Shown here: one piece after another, positions 50,900-58,673 of the stretch
Position numbering within the stretch: position 1 is the stretch's first letter
Layout of the letters: the number at the start of each line of letters is the position of its first letter
Origin: Paraburkholderia oxyphila NBRC 105797
Lineage (GTDB): Bacteria; Pseudomonadota; Gammaproteobacteria; Burkholderiales; Burkholderiaceae
Assembly (NCBI RefSeq): GCF_000685075.1
Contig: NZ_BAYD01000028.1
Coordinates: forward strand, 42,052 to 106,051
Length of the DNA: 64,000 nucleotides
Direction of reading: 5' to 3'
The notes under the pieces: generated by a model
Database searches by the model: none
Seen by the model: only the letters and a program-made list of their open reading frames with translations
Told to the model about the DNA's origin: nothing
Translations under genes and position numbers: made by a program

Positions 50900-51904
50900 T
50901 CAAAACAGCGTCAACTGGTCCACCCGATCGAAGACCGTATGAGGCACAGGTAGTGCAGCGATCGCATCGTCGAACAAGTCTGCGATGCCGACCGTGTCGA
51001 CGCGCGCCTCTTCGAGTACCGCGACATCGCCATGTTCCACCATGTCGGCGTCGCTTGCAGATGACTGGGTAGCTTCGACGGGCTCGGCCGCAACGTCGGC
51101 CTCTGCCGCAGCGGGTGCGCTCCCGATCAGTTCGCGCATCGCATCTTCTGCCTTTCGGGCGCGCAAGCGGTGACTCCATCCACCGAGCACGTGTGCAGGC
51201 GTAAACCAATGTCCCCACACCTCCATCGTGAGTGCATTTCCGTGCACAACGATGGCGGGGATATGCAGCAGTGACAGTTGTAAATAGGTCATGTGCACGC
51301 AGCACGGGTCGATGTCGATGCACGTCGCGTGCATGGCTTGCTGATAATTTAGGCCGGCATCGTGAAATGCAGCAGCAGTCGCGATGACCATACCGCCCGC
51401 GCCGCACGCTGGCTCGTGTACCCGCTCGAAGCCTCGGGTGCGCGCGGAATCGATCGTGCCGCCGATAATCATCGACGCCATCAGGTACGAGACGTGATAT
51501 GGAGTGAAGAACTGCCCGCTTCGCGCGTTGCCGAGTTCCAGCGTCATGTAGGTCTGGCCAAGCACGTCGGTGAGACCGCTGCCTCGAACGCCACCCTCGA
51601 GCGCCTCGCGCATGCCCTCGACGCGCCTCTCGAAAGACAGCGTGAGCTCCCCTAGCATCTTCGGGAACCGTTCCACCTCCTCGGGCTTGTACTTCCCGAC
51701 GATCTCAAGGTAGCGTTTCTCACGCACCTCAAACTGTGCCCGGTCTACGCTGTTGCTAATCGCGAGTGCGGCCAGCTCAACGAAATCGCGAAACACCGTG
51801 TCGAGGTGGTGCCCGTAGGAGAACTCCTTGATAAGAGATACGAGATTACGCTGGTGGTCATCAGCGGTCTGGTTGAATTTGCGCTGCGCGCTCTTGTTGC
51901 TCAT
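50900..51904 (-). CDS. N6-adenine-methylase-like protein lacking the NPP[YF] motif (334 aa)
   Basis: AdoMet domain with GQFFTPYHVSYLMASM (residues 130-145) and motif I HEPACGAGGMVIA (163-175), then CIDIDPCCVHMTYLQLSLLHIPAIVVHGNAL. These match type I-like N6 methylases. The catalytic motif IV expected next (NPPY/F) reads WFTPAHVLGGW, so methyl transfer is doubtful. The C terminus ends DQLTLF, a good match to the beta-clamp-binding motif QLxLF. ATG at 51904 follows TGGAGT. First gene of the operon behind operator 52444. Confidence 0.7.
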   Translation of the reverse strand: MSNKSAQRKFNQTADDHQRNLVSLIKEFSYGHHLDTVFRDFVELAALAISNSVDRAQFEVREKRYLEIVGKYKPEEVERFPKMLGELTLSFERRVEGMREALEGGVRGSGLTDVLGQTYMTLELGNARSGQFFTPYHVSYLMASMIIGGTIDSARTRGFERVHEPACGAGGMVIATAAAFHDAGLNYQQAMHATCIDIDPCCVHMTYLQLSLLHIPAIVVHGNALTMEVWGHWFTPAHVLGGWSHRLRARKAEDAMRELIGSAPAAAEADVAAEPVEATQSSASDADMVEHGDVAVLEEARVDTVGIADLFDDAIAALPVPHTVFDRVDQLTLF

Positions 51905-51934
51905 GCCCACTCCAAAATTGAAAGCGGGGCATGG

Positions 51935-52029
51935 CCCTGCGGGCGCATAGCCCCACAGGGAAAGAAAGGAAAGCCGGCAATGCCGGTTCAGGTCGATGCG
52001 TCGATGACGCGGGTGATCGGGCAATCCTA
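51935..52029 (-). promoter_or_regulatory. Promoter and structured leader of the methylase-like gene
   Basis: -10-like TAGGAT (minus strand, 52024-52029), 5'-proximal hairpin TCGATGCGTCGATGACGCG (51993-52011), 89 bases from the ATG, CCGGCATTGCCGG near 51974, and start-proximal hairpin 51935-51960 with the conserved U-G wobble. Confidence 0.65.
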
Positions 52030-52103
52030 CGCGATGTTCGCCGGCGCACGTCGGCGTAAAGACGATGGCTATACCCGGGCTTTCGGGCGCTGCTCTCGCA
52101 ACG

Positions 52104-52138
52104 TTATCCACAGTTTCTGGTGACAAGCCTGTGGAGAA
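52104..52138. other. Pair of inverted DnaA boxes (candidate origin)
   Basis: A perfect DnaA box TTATCCACA at 52104-52112 and TGTGGAGAA at 52130-52138 (one mismatch on the other strand). A near match CGTGGATAA lies at 53028-53036. No replication initiator gene is visible nearby, so this is a candidate only. The region 52030-52443 has no supported gene. Confidence 0.5.
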
Positions 52139-52443
52139 CACCATGTGCAGCGCGCCAGCGCGAGCGCTATGGGGCCGATATCTTCGGGCTTTCGGGCACG
52201 TGGCGACACGGGGACCATCCGACAATGAACGTGCGCGGGCAATGAGGCACACGCGCTCCCCGGGAGGTCTCCAGATATGAAAAAGCCCTGCGTTTGGGTG
52301 CGCATGACACTTGGCGTCCCCCTCCCGGTTCCCGGCGCCTTTCACGCCGACCTGCAGCAGCGCGTGCGCCTAATCCTCAGGACACCGTCACCCGGCACGA
52401 TGTCGTTTCGTCGTGCTCGGCCGGAATAGCTCCGCCCACGCCT

Positions 52444-52503
52444 GTTTAGGCGCCTAAACACATAAACCCGGAATGGTGCAGTTTTTGTACAGCTTTCCGG
52501 CGA
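52444..52503 (-). promoter_or_regulatory. Operator/promoter repeat, copy 3, heading the PRTRC side
   Basis: GTTTAGGCGCCTAAAC at 52444-52459 plus flank ACCCGGAATGGTGCAGTTTT and GCTTTCCGG. Upstream of the methylase-like gene and parB. Confidence 0.75.
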
Positions 52504-52579
52504 TCAGTTGGTCAAAACCAGTCCAAAATCAGTTCGCTTTTCCCCGTCTCTCTTGCCCGCATCGCGCGAAGATGGACTC

Positions 52580-52774
52580 ATGTCCTCGACCGCATTCACT
52601 TCCAGTGCTGCTTCGCTTCGCCTGCGCCGTGTCCGCTACCAGACGGACGCGGCAGACCCGAGTGAAGGCGTCGTCACCCAGCACGACACTGCCAACCGTA
52701 TGGTGACGGTGCTCAATACGGATGACGGTTCTTTCTGGCGCGGTCCGGAAAATCTGATCGACATCGTCGCCTGA
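52580..52774 (+). CDS. Small hypothetical protein (64 aa)
   Basis: MSSTAFTSSAASLRLRRVRYQTDAADPSEGVVTQHDTANRMVTVLNTDDGSFWRGPENLIDIV. A probable small beta barrel after a disordered start. No strong ribosome-binding site. It diverges from the operator at 52444. The gap to 53068 holds only a possible 25-codon frame. Confidence 0.4.
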   Translation: MSSTAFTSSAASLRLRRVRYQTDAADPSEGVVTQHDTANRMVTVLNTDDGSFWRGPENLIDIVA

Positions 52775-53068
52775 TTCCTCAGCCCCGAGCCAAACCATGA
52801 GCCCCGTGTTCGACGGTTCGTTTGCCGAAGTGCGTGTGTCCCTCGCCGAGGTGCACGCGCGTCGGCTATCCTGATCGAAGCGCCGAACAATCCATGCCTG
52901 CTGAGGCCTTCCTTGTCGGAGTTCCGAGACCACATGTAGAGCGACCGCATCGCAGAAAGTTGAAACCTGCGTTTTCGAGTAGTGGACCTTGCACCGCTCA
53001 CCTTAAGGAATTGAAAACTGGCGAAGCGTGGATAATGTTGGCCAACATACAACCCACCACTACTCGCC

Positions 53069-53740
53069 ATGTACGAGCAGCTGATCCCTTGTGACCACTG
53101 CGGCGGGCGACCGACCGTCGGTCGTTCGCAGCGCGTTACCTCAGATACGCCCAATCCCGGTTTCGATCACACTCGATGGGGACGATTCAGCGGCCCACCC
53201 CGGATCGGGGACATGATGATACGCCCGCCCGAAGCGCCAAAGACTGAGCCTGTCGTCTGCATCTACTGCGCAGAATGCGGCATGCAGACGCCCTGGGAGC
53301 CCTGCGCCGACGACGATACCGCTGCCCGCAACACCGTCGCTGAACTCTGGAACCGGCGACTGAACCGCCCCGAAGCGGCCAAGAATGACCTGCAGCGGCT
53401 TGTCGAGCGCGAAGTGGGTACGGCCGATATTCCGGCGGTGCTCGATCTCCTCTCGCGAACGCAAGGAAACTGGGGGGAGATGGGGCCGATGTTTGCGATG
53501 CTCGCCCGCCGACTCGTTGACGCCACAGTCGTAACCTTCGATTCGTGGCCGATCGACCCGGTGCTCAATGACGCCGCCCGTTATCGCAAGCTGGTCCAGC
53601 TCACGAAGTGGGTGGACATCGACGGCGAGCGCTACGTGCAGTTCCCAAAGGTTTACACCCATCCCGAGGATCGCGACCGGTTGTTCGAGGATGCCATCGC
53701 GTCGGCGGTCGACTCATTGCCCGACCGCGATCGCTGGTAG
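53069..53740 (+). CDS. Lar-like zinc-binding protein with extra C-terminal domain (223 aa)
   Basis: N-terminal 100 residues: IPCDHCGGRPTVG...VVCIYCAECGMQTPWE...DDTAARNTVAELWNRRL. Paired CxxC sites and the A-x-x-x-W-N-x-R ending are the pattern of Lar (restriction alleviation) and related zinc ribbons. The C-terminal 120 residues (RLVEREVGTADIPAVLDLLSRTQGNWGEMGPMFAMLARRLVDATV) are helical and unfamiliar. Lar proteins modulate type I restriction; a plasmid copy could help establishment after transfer. This role is inferred. Confidence 0.6.
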   Translation: MYEQLIPCDHCGGRPTVGRSQRVTSDTPNPGFDHTRWGRFSGPPRIGDMMIRPPEAPKTEPVVCIYCAECGMQTPWEPCADDDTAARNTVAELWNRRLNRPEAAKNDLQRLVEREVGTADIPAVLDLLSRTQGNWGEMGPMFAMLARRLVDATVVTFDSWPIDPVLNDAARYRKLVQLTKWVDIDGERYVQFPKVYTHPEDRDRLFEDAIASAVDSLPDRDRW

Positions 53741-53760
53741 GCAACGCGCGGGCAAAAAGA

Positions 53761-53779
53761 GACCGGCACAAGACCGGTC
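53761..53779. terminator. Stem-loop between convergent genes
   Basis: GACCGG...CCGGTC with TTTTTG beyond it on the minus strand and TATTGTTCTGG on the plus strand; could end both the 53069 gene and the recombinase gene. Confidence 0.45.
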
Positions 53780-53984
53780 GAATATTGTTCTGGCTATTCC
53801 GAGGGCCGCCAGAACCTGAGAGACGCAATCATTGTGCCGCGCGGGCTGTCCCTCGTTTCCCCCGTATCGTTGGTTCTTTTCCCCCATTCGCCGTCGCCCC
53901 CCCGGAGCAACGGCCGGCGACTGAATATTGCCGCGCCTTGCATGGGTCGAATGTGCGATTGCGCACGCTTTTGTATGATTAATA

Positions 53985-55121
53985 TCAATGAGGCGGACTT
54001 TCCAGCAGCCGGTACAGCGCCTGCCGGGAAATGCCTAACGCCGCCGCTGCGTGCGTCTTGTTGCCTCCTGCTGCCTCCAGCGCCTTTATTGCCTCCTCGA
54101 TAGCCGAGGAGGGTTTCGCGAGTCGCTTCTGTCGTGCGAACGTCGAGAGGTACGCATTTGCCTTGGTCACGCGACTATGCCCCGCCGCCTCGACGACCCG
54201 CCGAATGGCTTCCGCGTGCAACTCACGATCTGGGTGGATACCCGCCAGTTTGACCGGCGCGGGAACGCCGCTCGTCTTCTCATAGAGCTCCTGCAAGTAC
54301 TGATGCCGCAGCCCGTGGCTCGTGACGCCCAGCCCCTTCTTGTTCACCCCGTGCTTTCGAAGCACCGTCTTGTACCTGTCCACCCACTGCTTCAATGTGC
54401 GGTCCGCAGGAATCGTTGAGCCGGTCAGCGGATTCGCCAGACGCGCTGCCTCCTCGAGTACCGCGATCTTTTCCTCGATCGGCACCTCGCGGTCGCGCCC
54501 GCCCTTCGTACCCCGTGTGATGCCAAGCATCTCGGCATCCTTCACCGCCTCGACCGGTCTGAGCAGGAAACTCTCCCCGATGCGCAATCCGAAAGCCGCC
54601 TGAAGCTTCAGTTGCACAGCCACGCGCGGGCAAGTCTTCGCGATCTCCGCGATCTTTTCCGCCGCATTGATGCCGTTACCTGACCACGACTTGTCCGTTT
54701 CAGCCACGTAGGAACGTACGAGCCCGTTTGCCTTGCGATCCACATAGTCCGCGAGCGTGCCGACCATGCGCTCCTTGTTCATCCACCCGGTTAGCGTGCG
54801 CAGATACGTCAGCTTGTTCTCGATCGTCCCTCCACTCTGCTTCGCATCGACCCAACGCCGGATCAGCCACTCGACATGCTTGCGGCGCAGGTTCCACGGG
54901 CTCGCCAGCGCGAAGCCGCCTTCACGCAATTCGACCAGCGCGCCGCATATCGCCCGCACCCGATGCTCCTGCGTCTTGATCGATATTGCCTTTGCGCTGA
55001 TGCGTGTCCTGCTATGAACCGTTGCCACGTGCTCATCGAATAGCTCGATCAGCGCTTGCGCAATCGTGGGCGTCAGCCGGTAGCCACGCACCACGGCCCG
55101 CACGTTCAGTATCACCGCCAT
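53985..55121 (-). CDS. Tyrosine recombinase/integrase fused to a Fis-type HTH (378 aa)
   Basis: N-terminal core-binding domain (about 10-135), catalytic domain with R180 (AAFGLRIGESFLL), K206 (GTKGGRD), H269-x-x-R272 (TSHGLRHQYLQEL), H315 (EAAGHSRVT) and Tyr324 (ANAYLST). All catalytic residues are present. Residues 341-374 (IEEAIKALEAAGGNKTHAAAALGISRQALYRLL) are a Fis/NtrC-type helix-turn-helix, unusual on an integrase. Strong GGAGGAAGG before the ATG. Could resolve plasmid dimers, integrate the element or serve a cassette; no attachment site was identified. Confidence 0.8.
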   Translation of the reverse strand: MAVILNVRAVVRGYRLTPTIAQALIELFDEHVATVHSRTRISAKAISIKTQEHRVRAICGALVELREGGFALASPWNLRRKHVEWLIRRWVDAKQSGGTIENKLTYLRTLTGWMNKERMVGTLADYVDRKANGLVRSYVAETDKSWSGNGINAAEKIAEIAKTCPRVAVQLKLQAAFGLRIGESFLLRPVEAVKDAEMLGITRGTKGGRDREVPIEEKIAVLEEAARLANPLTGSTIPADRTLKQWVDRYKTVLRKHGVNKKGLGVTSHGLRHQYLQELYEKTSGVPAPVKLAGIHPDRELHAEAIRRVVEAAGHSRVTKANAYLSTFARQKRLAKPSSAIEEAIKALEAAGGNKTHAAAALGISRQALYRLLESPPH

Positions 55122-55850
55122 CCTTCCTCCGTTTCCGTTGTGCTCCGCGCGAAACCGCGCAAACCGTTTTTTGCCAGCTTGCGATGCACGATGCCCCTGC
55201 CTGACATCGTTGCGGCCGCACTCACTGACCTGTTGCTCCTTGCCGCCTGTTCGGCTTCGCCGATCCCCGGCGCGAGGTTTGCTGCCTTCCTTGCCTTTAG
55301 CGATTCCATCCGATCAGCCCGACGCACGGAAGAGATGCGTTCCGACTGTCCACCCTGCTGCGGCACGGGCCGGATTGCGCTTCGCGCAAACCCGTTCCCG
55401 CGATTACTGCCTGTGCTGCCTTGCCGCCTGCTGTGGCTACCCGACCGGCCCCGGACGCGTTTGCGCATCTGGACACCACACAGCACCTTCCGGCCTGCGG
55501 GTGCCCGGGCCAGCTGCCGGGCAATTCCTGTTGCGCACTTCTGGTGACGGCTGCGCGGACCGTTCTATCTTCCGTACAGGGAGGCGCGAAACACTGGCGT
55601 GGCCAGCGCGCAGGCTCTCCCCCGTTCCGAAGCACGTTCATCTCCACCGCAATGTATCGGGCTTCGTGAACGCACCCAGCGCTGTGGGCTGAAGGAACGT
55701 GTGTATGGCGCATGAGACGACGGGCGCGAACTGTCCAACTGTCCGCTCCCACTTTGTCTCATTGCGCCGCATCCCGGCGGACAGCCGCCGATCGTATGGA
55801 TATCGCACTGTCCAGTGGTCCTCAGAGTGGGACAGGGTGGACTTGATCTG
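55122..55850. other. Region upstream of the integrase, no clear gene
   Basis: Several overlapping open frames, none with a convincing ribosome-binding site. A minus-strand frame ending at 55112 (MESLKARKAANLAPGIGEAEQAARSNR from about 55309) overlaps the integrase start and is the only plausible small gene. An integrase attachment site would be expected near here but none was recognised. Confidence 0.35.
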
Positions 55851-55854
55851 ATTG

Positions 55855-56009
55855 AAAAAAAAACCGCGTCGCGATGGCACGCGGTCAGTCTTGGGAAGGT
55901 TGCCCTCGCGGGCGGGGGATGTTGTCCGAACAGGCCGGAATCAGGACGCACGAAGTGCCTTGCACTTTAGGTCGATGCGTCAGTGACGCGACAGGTACTG
56001 ACAAGAATA
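55855..56009 (-). ncRNA. Orphan leader plus terminator (candidate small RNA)
   Basis: -10-like TATTCT (minus strand, 56004-56009), 5'-proximal hairpin TCGATGCGTCAGTGACGCG (55972-55990), C/G hairpins near 55905-55920, then a terminator ACCGCGT...ACGCGGT (55863-55885) followed by nine U. No start codon or gene lies between, so the unit would make an RNA of about 140 bases. Confidence 0.45.
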
Positions 56010-56067
56010 GGCGTTCGATGCAACCGCACGCGAGCAAAAGATGACCTGTTCCCGCGCGCTTTTGGAA

Positions 56068-56193
56068 ACTTGACTTCGCATCGCGCTCGATAGACTGGAC
56101 TCAGCAATATGTGATTTCAAACTGGACTCCACAGCCTTGTGAGATCCCAGATGAAGTCGGACCTTGCTTTAACGGGACGCGCAAGTCGGACTT
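56068..56193 (+). repeat. Five degenerate direct repeats upstream of the actin-like gene
   Basis: ACTTGACTTC (56068), ACTGGACTCA (56094), ACTGGACTCC (56121), AGTCGGACCT (56155) and AGTCGGACTT (56184), spaced 26-34 bases. Directly before the ParM-like gene, where actin-type partition loci keep their centromere/operator. Confidence 0.4.
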
Positions 56194-56247
56194 CATGTCC
56201 AACCTTGTCGTTCAACCGATCCGCTCCAACCGGGAAACATACACACC

Positions 56248-57258
56248 ATGAAAACATCGGTCTTCGCTATCGACGTCGGCTACGGCAACACCAAATACGC
56301 ATACCGCTCGGCGAGCGGTACGGTCGCGACGGGCATGTTTCCGTCGCTCGCACCGCTGGCCACAACTCACTCACTCTCTGGAGACGGTAAAGGCGTTCTA
56401 GCATCGCGCAACGTCGTCTCTATCATGATTGACCAGAACGAATATGAAGTGGGACCGGACGTGTCCCTGAGTACCGCCTACGGCACGACGGGCAGCGCTC
56501 TCGCCGACGACTATGTGATGACCGACAATTACGCCGCGTTGCTCTTCGGTGCAGTCCATTTTGCTGGCGTCACGCATATCGAACGCCTGGTACTTGGCCT
56601 GCCCGTTCACAACATGAAGAAATATTCGACGGTGCTCAAGGAACGCTTTGCTGGTAAGCACGATTTTGGGCTCGGTCGCGTGGTGATCGACAAGGTCATG
56701 GTGATTCCCCAGCCGCTGGGGTCACTCGTATTCGCATCGAGTACGCGTGGAGCCAGCTTCAATCGCGACGACGCGCATCTGGTCGTCGACGTCGGCTATT
56801 TCACGACCGACTGGGTCTATGCGAACGGTTTCACGATGGACGATACGCGCAGCGGCGGCATGCCCGGTGGCGCGTCGCAGATCTATCAGCGCATCGCACG
56901 TCTGATCTCCCTGGAACAAGATGACAACGTGACTGAGATTGAGCTTATCGACAAAGCGCTGCGAGAGCGCAGGCCGTTCCTCCTCTATGGAAAGGACATC
57001 GATCTCTCTCCTTATCTCGAGCGGGCCGATCCGGTCGTTGCCAACGTCGTGCAGCAAATGCAAAACAGCGTCGGCCATTTGAGGAATGTGCGCTCGATCA
57101 TCCTCTCTGGCGGCGGCGCAGCGCTGTATGCGTCCGCGATCCGGCGTGCGTTCCCTCGAATCGTGATCGAGGTGATCGACTCGCCGTGCATCGCAAACGC
57201 CCGCGGCTTCCTGCTTGTCGGCGAAGCCGGCCTTGCACGCGATCGCCGCGCAGCATGA
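56248..57258 (+). CDS. PRTRC system protein D, actin/ParM-like ATPase (336 aa)
   Basis: Actin-fold signatures: phosphate 1 FAIDVGYGNTKYAYRS (6-21), IERLVLGLPVHNM (connect), phosphate 2 LVVDVGYFTTDWVYANG, and adenosine IILSGGGAALYASAIRR. This is the StbA/ParM-like group to which PRTRC D belongs. Likely forms filaments that move plasmid copies. It is about 5.5 kb from parB, on the opposite strand, rather than in the main cassette. Its stop overlaps the next start (ATGA). Confidence 0.8.
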   Translation: MKTSVFAIDVGYGNTKYAYRSASGTVATGMFPSLAPLATTHSLSGDGKGVLASRNVVSIMIDQNEYEVGPDVSLSTAYGTTGSALADDYVMTDNYAALLFGAVHFAGVTHIERLVLGLPVHNMKKYSTVLKERFAGKHDFGLGRVVIDKVMVIPQPLGSLVFASSTRGASFNRDDAHLVVDVGYFTTDWVYANGFTMDDTRSGGMPGGASQIYQRIARLISLEQDDNVTEIELIDKALRERRPFLLYGKDIDLSPYLERADPVVANVVQQMQNSVGHLRNVRSIILSGGGAALYASAIRRAFPRIVIEVIDSPCIANARGFLLVGEAGLARDRRAA

Positions 57259-57692
57259 ACAACAAAATCGAGATGACCGTGACGGTCAATCCACTTGTCT
57301 CGCCGAAGCTCTTCCAGCGACTGCGCGCATGCAGCTCGCCGCGCGAGCGCGCAATCGTGTTCCGCGCGCTCGCTGAAGCGAGGCTATGGGACGAGACCAT
57401 GGGCAATGCACACCCCGTCGAGCGTGGCGCCCAGGACCGTCGAGAGGCACCCTCCGTACCGGTTCCCAACAGGCAGGATCGCCCGGTTCCGCAGGAAACG
57501 GCGTCATCGCAGACGGCCGCGACAAGGTCTGCAGCAACCGAGTCACGCAGCCCGATTGCCCCCTCTACAACGGGAAGCGAAATGGCAGTCTCGTTCGACG
57601 CCTTCCAGCCTGTGCGGTCTGCCGACTCCAAAGGCTCTGGCTCGGCGTTCGACGCGCTCAGCAATGACTTAGCTTTCGATCAGTTTGACTAA
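57255..57692 (+). CDS. Probable ParR-like adaptor for the actin-like protein (145 aa)
   Basis: Residues 1-45 (MNNKIEMTVTVNPLVSPKLFQRLRACSSPRERAIVFRALAEARL) read as a ribbon-helix-helix: one strand and two helices. The remainder is disordered, ending SNDLAFDQFD. Gene order ParM-like then small RHH protein with ATGA overlap is the standard parMR layout, so it probably binds the repeats at 56068-56193 and caps the filament. Confidence 0.6.
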   Translation: MNNKIEMTVTVNPLVSPKLFQRLRACSSPRERAIVFRALAEARLWDETMGNAHPVERGAQDRREAPSVPVPNRQDRPVPQETASSQTAATRSAATESRSPIAPSTTGSEMAVSFDAFQPVRSADSKGSGSAFDALSNDLAFDQFD

Positions 57693-57875
57693 ACGAGCGC
57701 AGCTCTGAACATCCCTGTCCCTTCGGTCTGCTGGCGAAACGACAAAGGCCGGAGAGACAGCAGAGGGAGCGCTCATCGCGGCGCGACTTGACTTCAGCAT
57801 GGGCGTGCCATCATGAAATCAGATGCCGGAGCAACTTCCTTTACCGGCATATACCACCCGAAAGGAGCAGTCAAC

Positions 57876-58031
57876 ATGGAATACGAACGCCTCGTCGAGA
57901 TCCTTCACGGACAGCGCCTGGAAGAGCCCCTCACCTGGGTGTATATCGGCGCGCTGATCGCGGTTGCGGTCGCTGGATGGAAGGTTGGCGGTGTACTGCT
58001 CGACGATGCCCCGAACGTTGGGGAAAAGTGA
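57876..58031 (+). CDS. Single-pass membrane microprotein (51 aa)
   Basis: MEYERLVEILHGQRLEEPLTWVYIGALIAVAVAGWKVGGVLLDDAPNVGEK. A strong AAAGGAGCAGTC site precedes the ATG. TTGACT at 57786 may be its promoter. The TGATG overlap with the next gene couples translation. Confidence 0.6.
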   Translation: MEYERLVEILHGQRLEEPLTWVYIGALIAVAVAGWKVGGVLLDDAPNVGEK

Positions 58032-58279
58032 TGGACAGGCTCGAAAACGCATGGACCACTTTCATGCACTGGCATTGGCTTGTGCGCCGTGCCGCGATCG
58101 CCCTTGCCTGCTATGTTCTTGCGATGATCGCTGTGTGGCTCTACGCCGAAGGTCTGCAGGCTGTGGGTAAGCTTTTCTTCACCGCGGGCAGTATCGGTTT
58201 CAGTTGGGCAGTAGGGTTCCTGTATACCGTGCGCACCGTGATCTCCCTGGTTTTCAGGTGCCGTCGCATGTTCATGTAG
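58031..58279 (+). CDS. Small membrane protein (82 aa)
   Basis: MDRLENAWTTFMHWHWLVRRAAIALACYVLAMIAVWLYAEGLQAVGKLFFTAGSIGFSWAVGFLYTVRTVISLVF. Two or three membrane segments. It starts inside the TGA of the preceding microprotein, so the two probably form a membrane pair. Family unknown. Confidence 0.55.
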   Translation: MDRLENAWTTFMHWHWLVRRAAIALACYVLAMIAVWLYAEGLQAVGKLFFTAGSIGFSWAVGFLYTVRTVISLVFRCRRMFM

Positions 58280-58303
58280 TTACTGCAACGTTTCGTACGG
58301 ACG

Positions 58304-58341
58304 AAAAAAAAACGGCGGCCCATTGTGTGTTGGGCCGCCGT
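58304..58341. terminator. Bidirectional terminator
   Basis: ACGGCGGCCC...GGGCCGCCGT around a ten-base loop with nine A on the plus strand. Strong for minus-strand transcripts from the 58577 gene; also ends the plus-strand pair. Confidence 0.75.
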
Positions 58342-58358
58342 CGTTTCTGGCGTTGAAA

Positions 58359-58577
58359 TCATTGTATCGTTTTCGCTGCCACGAGTATGAGACGTCTCGT
58401 ACAGAAGTCGAAGGCCTCGTCAAAAGACTGATCGCGACAGACCGTTTTACAGCTGGTGCGGTCGAACACGTCGTAGCCAGTCGCATCCGACTTGAGCACC
58501 GGCTGATGCCCGTTCGCTGCGCCGTTGGTCGCGATGATCGTAAACTTGTTGCCGACTTTCATCTGGAAATAGCTCAT
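58359..58577 (-). CDS. Small hypothetical protein (72 aa)
   Basis: MSYFQMKVGNKFTIIATNGAANGHQPVLKSDATGYDVFDRTSCKTVCRDQSFDEAFDFCTRRLILVAAKTIQ. Three Cys; beta-rich start and a helical end. GAGG precedes the ATG, with a start-proximal hairpin upstream. Family unknown. Confidence 0.5.
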   Translation of the reverse strand: MSYFQMKVGNKFTIIATNGAANGHQPVLKSDATGYDVFDRTSCKTVCRDQSFDEAFDFCTRRLILVAAKTIQ

Positions 58578-58612
58578 TTCTGCCTCAAATGAAAAGAGCC
58601 CGACGGACCATC

Positions 58613-58638
58613 CCCGGCGGGGATGAATCCCCACCGGG
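58613..58638 (-). promoter_or_regulatory. Leader hairpin before the 58577 start
   Basis: On the transcript CCCGGUGGGGAU pairs with AUCCCCGCCGGG around a short loop. The stem keeps the U-G wobble of the 9637 and 51935 hairpins but swaps the flanking pairs. Confidence 0.55.
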
Positions 58639-58673
58639 CAGGTTCAAGAACAGGCCGGACCAGCCGGCGTCAG

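Noticed and set aside
52797..52874. 25-codon plus-strand frame (MSPVFDGSFAEVRV) after the 52580 gene
   Set aside because: No ribosome-binding site and too short to judge; left unannotated.
55138..55692. Plus-strand open frame of 184 codons upstream of the integrase
   Set aside because: Cys/Pro/Arg-rich shadow composition, no ribosome-binding site.
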